This document shows, piece by piece, positions 46,736-58,349 of a DNA stretch of 64,000 nucleotides. Every line of letters begins with the position of its first letter. Within the stretch, counting starts at the first letter, position 1. A program made the position numbers and the translations under genes. The DNA is from Lagopus muta. Taxonomy: Eukaryota > Chordata > Aves > Galliformes > Phasianidae. Below the pieces are notes generated by a model that was not told the DNA's origin, made no database searches, and saw nothing but the letters and a program-made list of their open reading frames with translations. Location of the stretch: the NCBI RefSeq assembly GCF_023343835.1, contig NC_064449.1:2827778-2891777 (forward strand), written 5' to 3'.

Positions 46736-48687
46736 CCAACCCAATCCATTTAGAATTCTCTGGTTCTACGACCTTTAAGGACCCTTCCAACCCAATCCAT
46801 TTAGAATTCTCTGGATCCACGACCTTGAGGGACCCTTCCAATCCAACCCATTCTAGAATTCTCTGGTTCCATGACCTTTAATGTCCCTTCCAACCCAACC
46901 TATTTAGAATTCTCTGGTTCCATGACCTTTCAGGACCCTTCCAACACAACCCATTTAGAATTCTCTGGTTCTACGACCTTGAAGGACACTTCCAACCCAA
47001 TCCATTTAGAATTCTCTAGTTCTACGGCCTTTAAGGACCCTTCCAACCCAACCCATTTAGAATTCTCTGGTTTCAAGACCTTGAAGGACACTTCCAACCC
47101 AACCCATTCTAGAATTCTCTGGTTCCAGGACCTTGAAGGACCCTTCCATTCCAACCCATTCTAGAATTCTCTGGTTCCATGACCTTTAAGGACCCTTCCA
47201 ACCCAACCCATTTAGAATTCTCTGGTTTCAAGACCTTTAAGCACCCTTCCAACCCAACCCATTTAGAATTCTCTGGTTCTACGACCTTGAAGGACCTTTC
47301 CAATCCAACCCATTTAGAATTCTCTGGTTCCATGACCTTTAAGGACACTTCCAACCAAATCCATTTAGAATTCACTGGTTCCATGACCTTGAAGGACCCT
47401 TCCAACCGAATCCATTCTAGAATTCTCTGGTTCCACGACCTTGAGGGACCCTTCCAATCCAACCCATTCTAGAATTCTCTGGTTGCATGACCATTAATGT
47501 CCCTTCCAACCCAACCCATTTAGAATTCTCTGGTTCTACGACCTTGAAGGACCCTTCCAACACAACCCATTTAGAATTCTCTAGTTCCATGACCTTTAAG
47601 GACCCTTCCAACCCAACCCATTTAGAATTCTCTGGTTTCAAGACCTTGAAGGACACTTCCAACCCAACCCATTCTAGAATTCTCTGGTTCCACGACCTTG
47701 AAGGACCCTTCCATTCCAACCCATTCTAGAATTCTCTGGTTCCATGACCTTGAAGGACCCTTCCAACCCAACCCATTTAGAATTCTCTGGTTTCAAGACC
47801 TTTAAGCACCCTTCCAACCCAACCCATTTAGAATTCTCTGGTTCTACGACCTTGAAGGACCTTTCCAATCCAACCCATTTAGAATTCTCTGGTTCCATGA
47901 CCTTGAAGGACCCTTCCAACCGAATCCATTCTAGAATTCCCTGGTTCCATGACCTTTAATGTCCCTTCCAACCCAACCCATTTAGAATTCTCTGGTTCCA
48001 CGACCTTGAAGGACCCTTCCATTCCAACCCATTCTAGAATTCTCTGGTTCCATGACCTTCAAGGACCCTTCCAACCCAACCCATTTAGAATTCTCTGGTT
48101 CTACGACCTTTAAGGACCCTTCCAACCCAACCCATTTAGAATTCTCTGGTTCTACGACCTTGAAGGACCTTTCCAATCCAACCCATTTGGAATTCTCTGG
48201 TTCCATGACCTTTAAGGACACTTCCAACCAAATCCATTTAGAATTCTCTTGTTCCATGACCTTCAAGGACCCTTCCAACCCAACCCATTTAGAATTCTCT
48301 GGTTCTACGACCTTTAAGGACCCTTCCAACCCAACCCATTTAGAATTCTCTGGTTCTACGACCTTTAAGGACCCTTCCAACCCAACCCATTTAGAATTCT
48401 CTGGTTCCACGACCTTGAAGGACCTTTCCAATCCAACCCATTTAGAATTCTCTGGTTCTACGACCTTTAAGGACCCTTCCAACACAACCCATTTAGAATT
48501 CTCTGGTTCTACCATCTTTAAGGACCCTTCCAACCCAACCTATTTAGAATTCTCTGGTTCCATGACCTTTCAGGACCCTTCCAACCCAACCCATTTAGAA
48601 TTCTCTGGTTCCATGACCTTGAAGGACCCTTCCAACCCAACCTGTTTAGAATTCTCTGGTTCCATCACCTTTAAGCACCCTTCCAAC
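46736..48687 (+). repeat. 51-bp minisatellite block 14, about 38 units (longest)
   Basis: This block has a local higher-order pattern seen nowhere else: units with GGTTTCAAGACC (aa GFKTFKH, GFKTLKD), alternating with 52-bp TTCTAGAATTC units in two cycles (46850-47470 and 47470-47960). Its plus frame is therefore broken several times. Confidence 0.9.
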
Positions 48688-49573
48688 TGTGAGAATCCTT
48701 CTTAGTCTTTTTTGGCTCAAAGCTTGCTTCCTGAGGTATTTCTTGTGATAAGACTCTGAGTGACTTGTCAAGGAGGCAAGTGATGAGTGCTAACTGTGTG
48801 ACAATCGCTTTGGGATCATTTGAAAGCCCCTTCCCCCCCCAGAGCTGCTTGCTCTGGAGAAGAGCGGAAGACAGTGCTCAGCAGTGTTCACTGGCGGAAC
48901 ATCTGGCCTGTGGCCAAACCGCTCCAGCTTTGTATGGCAGGCTGGAGGATGATACCATTGTATCTTGCGAAGGCAAGATGCAAGTTGGAGCCTCCCTGCT
49001 TCCTCTTATCTGCTGGCAAGGCCAGAAAGATAAGAACGAAGGAGGTTCCTGCTGAGATCCCAGAGCCAGAAGCTGCCACCGCAAGGAGAACTGACTCAAC
49101 CGCCTTGGCTTTGAGCTGTCACTCAAAGGAGAGCTGACTCGACCACTTTGGATTTGAGCTGTCACTCCAAAGATAGCTGACTCAACCACTTTGAAGCATT
49201 GAAAAAGGGCCATCATCACCATGGTCGTTGTCGTCGTCCTTCGTCGTCAATAGAACAACAATGCCAGACGACCCACCACTACTGAAGATCAAAGACTGAA
49301 CTACGAACCTCGCTGGATCCATGCTGGTGACTATGTCCCTCTTGCTTCCTATAAAGATGCCTTGCCACTTCTTTCCTATCTTATCTATCGCCCTCCTTCC
49401 ATTCCCCAGTACCCTAATTCATAATAGTGTCCGCCCTCCTCTTCCCCATTTCCCTGATTAAGATTTGTAATAAACTGGTCGGACCAACATTTGAATCGTT
49501 GCTTCTTAATCTCACGCTGGGTATATAGATAAAAAAAGAACATCCTCTCCCTCCTATAAACTGAAGCGAGACA
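48688..49573 (+). mobile_element. Solo LTR copy 15 (886 bp, long class, right edge)
   Basis: TATAAAG is at 49350 (followed by ATGCC instead of ACGCC) and AATAAA at 49469. Private changes include CCATTCCCC and CATAATAGTG, the latter shared with copy 14. The right flank is CCAAC. Confidence 0.88.
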
Positions 49574-50330
49574 CCAACCCAAACCATTTAGAATTCTCTA
49601 GTTCTACGACCTTTAGGGACCCTTCCAACCCAACCCATTTAGAATTCTCTGGTTTCATGACCTTGAAGGACACTTCCAACCCAAACCATTTAGAATTCTC
49701 TGGTTCCATCACCTTGAAGGACCCTTCCAACCCAACCCATTTAGAATTCTCTGGTTCCATGACCATTAAGGACCCTTCCAACCCAACCCATTTAGAATTC
49801 TCTGGTTCCATGACCTTGAAGGACCCTTCCAACCAAAACCATTTAGAATTCTCTGGTTCTACAACCTTAAAAGACCCTTCCAAACCAACCCATTTAGAAT
49901 TCTCTGGTTCCATCACCTTTAAGGACCCTTCTAATCCAACCCACTTAGACTTCTCTGGTTCTACGACCTTTAAGGACCCTTCCAACCCAACCCATTCTAG
50001 AATTCTCTGGTTCCATGACCTTTAATGACTCTTCCAACCCAACCCATTTAGAATTCTCTGGTTCCACGACCTTTAATGTCCCTTCCAACCCAACCTATTT
50101 AGAATTCTCTGGTTCCATGACCTTTCAGGACCCTTCCAACCCAACCCATTTAGAATTCTCCGTTTCCATGACCTTGAAGGACCCTTCCAACCCAACCCTT
50201 TTCGAATTCTCTGGTTCCATGACTTTTCAGGACCCTTCCAACCCAATCCATTTAGAATTTTCTGGTTCTACAACATTATGGACTCTTCCAACACAACCTA
50301 TTCTAGAATTCTAGAATTCTGAAATTCTAG
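49574..50330 (+). repeat. 51-bp minisatellite block 15 (right edge), about 15 units, ending in a CR1-like tail
   Basis: These are divergent edge units. The block ends at 50301-50330 in tandem TTCTAGAA motifs, which resemble the short 8-bp ATTCTATG-type repeats that terminate CR1 elements. This supports the CR1 origin of the unit and places the element's 3' end here. Confidence 0.85.
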
Positions 50331-51961
<1,631 letters not shown>

Positions 51962-52007
51962 CTTCTAGCAAATCAGAAGCTGATCCTAAACAGTACTCCA
52001 TAACCAA
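51962..52007 (-). CDS. TAOK3: TAOK3 coding exon 4, residues 99-113: hinge region
   Basis: A small 46-nt exon encodes LVMEYCLGSASDLLE plus the first base of the next codon. VMEYC is the hinge that binds the adenine of ATP. The acceptor is TTGCAG after a poly-T tract. The donor is GAAG then GTGAGT. The valine codon (residue 114) is split 1+2 with the next exon, and the joined reading [11 protein letters not shown] is the expected family sequence. Confidence 0.95.
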
Positions 52008-52475
52008 CTGCAAGAAAAAAAAAAAGCACACGTTTAAATAATAGGCTGGACACTCCTCCACAAAATGCTGCTATTTGGATGGCTGCAGAATTGCAGAAGC
52101 AAGTGAAAAGTGAAGTTTTAGGAAATTGCAGTAAGCATTGAACAAAACAAAATGCTCCAAGCAAAATCCAGCAATGACAGACATCCTACATTGTTGCAAA
52201 GAAGGTTTAGACATTGGGAGGTTCATAAGGAGACACCATACAGGATGTTCCATACTAATTTTTTAACCTGCCGAGATCTGCTACAGAGAAACAGGGATCT
52301 TTTCTAGCATCCTGAATACCCATTACTTTCAAAATATCTGGAAGCTTCTTGAGATGAAAGAGACAACGGGCAGCAATGGATGAATACTGCTGCATGCAAA
52401 GACACTGCATGTATTGGGTGCTTGGTTGCCACGCATTCTTCTGCACACCAAGCCCCTAAATGCCACGCCACTCAC
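52008..52475 (-). other. TAOK3: TAOK3 intron between coding exons 3 and 4
   Basis: This intron is 468 bp. A poly-A/poly-T tract at 52013-52024 forms the polypyrimidine tract for exon 4 on the minus strand. Nothing else was seen. Confidence 0.75.
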
Positions 52476-52577
52476 CCATGCTGTATGCTCCTTCAGGTAA
52501 CAGCCCTTATATTCTATGGTGTTTGGGTGCTTCAGTTGTTGCAGAAACTTGACTTCTTTGATGATATCCTGCCATTT
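52476..52577 (-). CDS. TAOK3: TAOK3 coding exon 3, residues 65-98: helix C
   Basis: The exon is 102 nt, phase 0 at both ends. It begins [19 protein letters not shown] and ends KEHTAW. The glutamate of KEVKFL (residue 72) is the helix-C glutamate that pairs with the catalytic lysine. The sequence [14 protein letters not shown] is characteristic of the TAO subfamily. The acceptor is ATTAG before AAATGG. The donor is TGG followed by GTGAGT. Confidence 0.95.
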
Positions 52578-53336
52578 CTAATAAAAACAAAACAAAAAGA
52601 TATGGGTACATTTCCCCACTTAATCCCCTACATGCTCTCATGTACTACGCACAGCAGAACAGGCTGAAAAGCAGCCAGGAGGCAATTTTATGGTGCAAGA
52701 TGACCAGAGTTGTAGTTGCAAAAGCATAACTGTATTGAAGCTTTGCATCCCTGCTGCAGTTTGACAGCCCTAGGACAGGTTAAGCTGGAGAACAAAAAAA
52801 GTTTTTTTTCCCCTCATTTATTTGCAGTACATTTTACTCAAAGCATTGCAACTGTTCAGCACCATGAGCTGCTCACATGCCCCAAAGCAAGCAGCTACAG
52901 CCCGTGCTGCAGGCAGGAGCAGTTGGCTGTTTGCTAATAACAGCAAATAAGAGTAGCAATTAACAAGCAATAATTGAAGGAAGGCTGATATTCCAAATAC
53001 TATGCCTATGAAATTTTATATTATAAATCCAGAGCAGTGTTTCAGCTCAGCTCTACACTTCACTTGATACCTCAATGAGTTCAGGTTATGGCTCCTGCAG
53101 CCCAGGTGTGATTAATGCACTTATTACAGAAATAACCACCCTACAAGCATTCTAATTCCTGTTTGCTTTCTTAAACTGAACTATTTGTCAAGATTTGCAT
53201 ACATTCATTTTCCCTCTACAAACTTCTGTGCTTCCTATGGAAGTGAACAACAGCTACAGCATCACAAGGCTGCTCTGCTGAATTCACTGACCAGCTTTAC
53301 AGCACAGCTGTATCAGAACTGGCTGCACCACCTCAC
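52578..53336 (-). other. TAOK3: TAOK3 intron between coding exons 2 and 3
   Basis: This intron is 759 bp with no recognisable feature beyond an A-rich/T-rich junction near 52793-52810. Confidence 0.75.
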
Positions 53337-53408
53337 CTCATTGGTTTGCTTGCCGCTGTAGGACATCTTCTTGACTGCCACCACCTCATTAGTGTGGGAA
53401 TTTGTAGC
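53337..53408 (-). CDS. TAOK3: TAOK3 coding exon 2, residues 41-64: ATP-anchoring lysine
   Basis: The exon is 72 nt, phase 0 at both ends, and encodes ATNSHTNEVVAVKK followed by MSYSGKQTNE. The VAVK lysine at residue 53 is the family's ATP-phosphate-contacting lysine. The acceptor reads CTGCAG before GCTACA, and the donor reads GAG then GTGAGG. It joins the previous exon as YF|ATN, as expected for TAO kinases. Its immediate downstream partner is the exon at 52476-52577. Confidence 0.95.
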
Positions 53409-56400
53409 CTGCAGGAGGAAAAAGAAATTAAGTGGGGAAAAAAATATATCATTTTTTTTCCTCCTCGTGGAGTGAGCTGTGCCTTTATTAAACACAGACC
53501 TTCTTCCCCTGTATCACATCCTGGCAAGCTCCTCCATTTCAGAGACACCTGCATCACGACAAGATTTATGAGACAGCTGTTTTATCGCTCTTTTCTGGCG
53601 TTATTTATCTTTCTGTAATCACTGTCCCTCCCTCAGCCCTTACTACACTTGCTACCTCTTTAGTAACACACAAAACAAGGTCCAGTATCACACATACTGT
53701 GAGCGTGCACAACACAGTCTGATTGAAACTGCTGTAAAAACAGCTTTAGGTTAAAAGATTTCCTAAAGAAACAAATGAAAAGGCACAACAAAACGTCACC
53801 CAAAGCCAACCATGCAAACAGTGATGTTGTCAAACAGGTATTTCAGCTTCCAGTTTGCTTCAAACTGGAATTTAGCTCAATTAAAAGAAAGCAACCCTCC
53901 TTTCACTGCAAACTGTTTCCACTTCTCTGGATTTGGTGTGCAGGATAAAATGGGGAAAAACCCCAACAACTTGGTAAATGCATACTGCTGAAAGAAGAGC
54001 CACCGCGTCATTTGGGACACATCCCTGAGGCAGTAAAGGCTGAATTAAGTGACATCCATTATTTTGGATGTTTTGCCATACCTGCAATACCAGAAATCTA
54101 ATTTTCAAGCACTGCAGCAGGCTTATGCCCCAAGCTCCTTAAAAGCAGTAGCTAACCACCCATATGTGTAAGGGCTGCAGAATGACAGATCACTCCTTCA
54201 CTGAACATTCCTCCTTTCCCCTCAAACTCGTTGCCAAAAAAGCAAAAGCAAAACTCCCGTGCTTTACTTAATTTGCTCCTCTGCTTAGCAGCTTCTCCAG
54301 TTCACTCCTCTTGGACTAATTATTTCCAGTGTTAAGGCAAAGGCCGTGCAACGATTTTAACTGCATCACCTTTGGACAAAGCCTACATGACTTAGACCCT
54401 CTGGTCTAGAGCAAAAAAAAAGAGCATCTCGTTTTGGTTCCAAAAACCAGGCAGAAAAGATCAATGAGTCCAAAGTCACTTTTGTCCAGTTTCATCCAAT
54501 ATTTGGCTTTTTCCAAACCTCTGCTCTTCAAACAATTGATTTATGCACTTCTACACCATCCAAGCAAGGTGGCTTTGGATGTTCCAACAGCTGAAGACAA
54601 CCCAGGCTGGGGAGCAGAGCTCCTCTTACTGCCATGGTTGTTATAAAGCAAATTATTTTGGTGTTCTTGGGTTGTTACCACAAAATAAAGATTTCAGGAA
54701 TGGATTTACAGCAACAAAATGTGTAATTCACGTCACTTATGAAATTGGGTCACCTAATGCAGGCAATCCTCACACAGTTGTGCTCTTTGCTGTTGGTGGT
54801 TGAGCAGATGTCAAATTACAGAGCCATGCTATTCATATCAATGCAAACCTCATCCAAACAACCATTGTGAAATCAATTTTAAAAGCAGGCCAGAAAAAAC
54901 TCAGGGCATTTACATTTGCAAGAAAAACTGCCAGATCCAAACATGATGGATTTTAATCCAAAAATACACATCTTCAAACAAGTATGTTGGAGAGCTGATA
55001 CACAACTCTGCTCAAACAGGCTGTAGGATTTGCTTTCAGCCCAAAGCAAACAAAAAAAGCAGAGCTGCTATATGTGCTAGCATTGTGCTCATTTGATCCT
55101 GCATGGAAATCCATGCTATCCCAAGCTCTCTTCCAGGGCAAGTGATCCCACTGGTAGCGACATCTCATACAAGTTTTCACAGCCTCAGCAGGACTCCAGT
55201 TCTTCTTTCTATCTTCACTGGATAACTTACACCTCCAAGCTAAGCTGATCCTTGCCAACAGTAAGTCAGGCAGGAGATGAGTGTCAGCAGTGCCTCTGAA
55301 CTGCAGGTCATCTTTGTCATTGCCACCTCGTATCAGGGCGGCACTGGGAAGGCTCAGGAGAACACTCAGCAGAATTGGATGCCTGGCATCTGGCTGTTCT
55401 AATTAAATTAATTAAGGAAGAAATGTCAAAGGAAGGTATGGGACACTGACAGATTCTGTGTTACAGATTAGATATATGTTTAGTATTTTAATACCACAGC
55501 CACCAGGTCCCAGTGTACAATAAATATCATTCAGGCAGAAGAATCACACTTGTCTGCAGCTGTATGACACAGGCACGCAGACCAGAGGCTGAGAACTCAG
55601 TTTTAGAAAGAGCTCTGCTTGCCTGGCACTGCCTTCAGTTCTGCACATTAAGGACCAAACCTTTTAAGTCTTAAAGGAATCCTTTAGGAGTACTGAAATC
55701 CCAGTACTCTCACCGCTCACTCACTTTTGAGGACAAAAAATTGGTGTCAGTTAAAAGCTTAAAATAAAGCTAAACGTGGTAACCCCTCATTTCAGTGCTC
55801 ACGAGGATGAGTGCTGTGCTCTCAAGGAATGCATTAATCAAAGCCATTTCACGATGCATACAGGGACTTCAAAGACAACTGGCTCTGGGTGAACCACGAG
55901 AGCACAGCGATGACTGAAGGGAGCTGACACACTTACACTGCTCTGCTCCAGCACACACTGCTCATCAGAGTCAGAAAAAGCTGGAAGCAAGCAACTTCTG
56001 GCTAAGAAGTTTCAAGAACCACTCGCTGTCCTCACTCAGCACAAGTGTTTCACTCACACAGATGAGCTCATGCTGGTGTTCTAAGCAAACTTCCAAATAT
56101 TCCCATCTGCCACTAACTCCAGATCTCTTCAGGTGAGCATATGATCCCTCCTGTCAGCCACCATTTCTTGCTCAAGGGTATAACTGCCCCATTTAGCTGT
56201 TCCCCCAGTTGTGGATGGAGGTGCTGCTGTAAGAAGCCTTTCTTTCTAGCAACAAAAGCAATGCCAAGTTAGCTCACCAGGCTTTGGCAATAACACACTG
56301 GAGAACCAAAATCACTTGCCAGTGTTACCAAAGTTACAGCCCCTAAGTCCTTTACCAGCTTTATTTGACTACTTGCCATTTTCTGAATGGCAAAATTTGA

Positions 56401-58138
56401 GCCTGAGACACAACACATTTGAACATCACTGCTTTCTTTCTTTTTTTTATTAGGCCTGGCAGGAATATTCCTCTTCTCCCAGTTTCTTGGTAGGAAAAAA
56501 GGCTCCTTATTACCTTGCTCAAATACAAACTCACAGAACTCAAGTAGGCTTGAAAAGTCAGTGTCAAATGCTTCATAGCCCAACTTGTCCACGGTATTTA
56601 GCTCTGCCAGAGAAGCAGCACTGGACTGCATAAAGGCCCTACAGTATTCAGAAATATTACATAATGATCAGCCAGGGAGGAACCAAGCTCAACTCTCCAA
56701 ACAGAGCTGATAAAATATATAGGAGGTGGAGGAAGAGAAGTTCTGGGGAACCACAGAGGTCTCCAACCTAACCATGGCAATATTTCTCTTGTAAGCCAGC
56801 TTGGTAGATTAGATCTCTGCTACTCCTCACTCTCTTTCCCTGGAAGCACGAGGAGCTGAAGGACAAAGAAAGCAACTTCACTGCTTCACCACTGCCATAA
56901 AGCACATCGTGTGTCCTTCTCCTCACCTGGGAAATGCAGCAGTAGGATCTCCTTACCCCCGTCTGAAAAGCACTTCCTCCTCTTGCAGAGCGGATCGATA
57001 CCTTGTGCGTTTCACAACCTCACCCTCTGAGCATGCAGTGCACTTAACATTACACTTCCACCTATCTGTCACCTCACCCTACAACTACAAGTGCCTGTCC
57101 TTCTGCTGAAGATCCCCATAGCAGAAAGCCCCTGAGGTTCCACCAGCACCGCCACTGCTGCACAGAACTACAACCAGTCAACAGTGCGACAGCTTCCAAT
57201 CCTGCAGGCACTTATCTAATTAATTGCATTAATGTCTGATATTCTCAACTTTCAGCTGTGGTGCACTTGATCTTCTGGAGTGTCAGGACATGCTACTCAG
57301 CAACCATAATTTGTGTTTGACCTATTTTTTGATGCTGAATTCTATTTAATTTTCACTGATAAGGGCTGGATTATAATTACTTCCAAGTCCAGTATCTTGG
57401 ATTTGGCTTGCTTTCTCTCCAATTGTAAAAGCACTATTCTTCTCACCTTCCAGATCAAATTCTCTTGACTATCAGTCAAAAGAGCACCTGTTTCCCTCTT
57501 GAATTCCCACTTCTCATAAGACTTTCCCTTTGCTTTTGCCATTGAAAGCATTTGCTATTGAAGATAGCATGGAATGCAATAAACATAAAGAAAATGAGGA
57601 TGACAAAGCAAGATAGCATTCCAAAGATATCTTCAATCCTAAATTATCAGAATAGCAGAGAAATCACTCAGGAAGCCTGAAAGTAATTTGATGCTACTTC
57701 CACAGAATCTTTACTCAAACAGCAACAGAATGGATTCATTAACAGAAGTAGCTTTTAACTCCAAAAGCATTTGGAATCATTCATTCACTAGATACATTTA
57801 TTTGCAATGATTTACAAGCATACGAGCACCAAGCAGTGTGCCTTGAAATTCCAGTTTGTCCAATTTATTTCCAACTGCCTTGATTCAGCTTTCAGCATCT
57901 GACAGCACCAGATCGCATATACCCAACCCGTATGGTTGGATGTGTTATGCCTATAGTTAGCTGCCACTGTAAGTACAGCTGCAATAGCAAAGAGCTCAGG
58001 AGTGCTCTGGAGACACTTGCTCTCAAGCTGTGTAATGAACAAGCTCATACACACAAAGCACTAAGAGCTGCAAGGGTGTTCCTTGAAAACCTTAGCATGG
58101 TTTTACCTTCCAAGAAAAGAGTAAAGAATCATACTTAC
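53409..58138 (-). other. TAOK3: TAOK3 intron between coding exons 1 and 2
   Basis: This 4.7 kb intron has no exon, RNA gene or transposon that I recognise. Open frames up to 120 codons (56269-56631) have no family signature. Confidence 0.7.
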
Positions 58139-58258
58139 AAAGTACACCGCTCCAAAGCTTCCATGTCCGATTTCATGTAAACCCACAAATATCTCCTCAG
58201 GATCATCTTTGTAGAACAGCTCAGCTATTTCTGGGTCCTTTGGCACCCCTTTGCGCAT
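58139..58258 (-). CDS. TAOK3: TAOK3 coding exon 1, residues 1-40: N-terminus and glycine-rich loop
   Basis: TAOK3 is a Ste20-type (GCK-VIII) serine/threonine kinase that acts upstream of JNK/p38 MAP kinase signalling. This exon encodes 40 residues starting MRKGV, with the TAO-family lead-in [14 protein letters not shown] and the nucleotide-binding loop GHGSFG at residues 31-36, followed by AVYF. The ATG is the natural start because the protein matches the family N-terminus from residue 1. The exon ends in phase 0 after TAC TTT and is followed by a strong donor, GTAAGT. The TAOK3 call over TAOK1/TAOK2 rests mainly on later exons ([27 protein letters not shown]). Confidence 0.95.
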
Positions 58259-58349
58259 GTTGAACAGGATTAGGAACTAGTTGGCGCCTTCAGTTCCCAA
58301 TCAGTTTCTTCCTTCATCGACAAAGTCGTTTGTAGGCAGCATTCAGCAC
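58259..58349 (-). other. TAOK3: TAOK3 5' UTR part of the first coding exon
   Basis: On the minus strand a T-rich tract ending in CAG (positions 58360-58350) looks like a splice acceptor. It is followed by about 91 nt of leader running to the ATG at 58258-58256. This implies at least one further non-coding exon upstream, beyond the right edge. No CpG-rich promoter-like sequence is visible between here and position 64000. The acceptor call is from sequence pattern only, without transcript evidence. Confidence 0.6.

Larger units (their letters stand above)
17972..50330 (+). repeat. Compound tandem array: 15 solo LTRs interleaved with 16 blocks of a 51-bp CR1-like minisatellite
   Basis: The array is 32,359 bp and contains about 19.4 kb of 51-bp units (about 380) and about 13 kb of LTR. 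On the plus strand each unit reads CCATGACC or CTACGACC, then TTTAAGGACCCTTCC, AACCCAACCCATTTAG and AATTCTCTGGTT. The block after every LTR begins with the same unit series. The block before most LTRs ends with the same five-unit series (aa NTTHL, TIFKD, MTFQD twice, NPTRL, ITFKH). This shows that LTR plus block is the higher-order unit. Block lengths vary from 518 to 1952 bp. It lies wholly inside a TAOK3 intron. Confidence 0.95.

Noticed and set aside
18765-49573. A complete endogenous retrovirus with gag/pol/env
   Set aside because: Between LTRs there is only minisatellite. No primer-binding-site-to-polypurine-tract interior or coding remnant was seen, so the copies are solo LTRs.
17972-50330. 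CRISPR-like array
   Set aside because: The repeats are contiguous 51-bp units without unique spacers, in a vertebrate intron.
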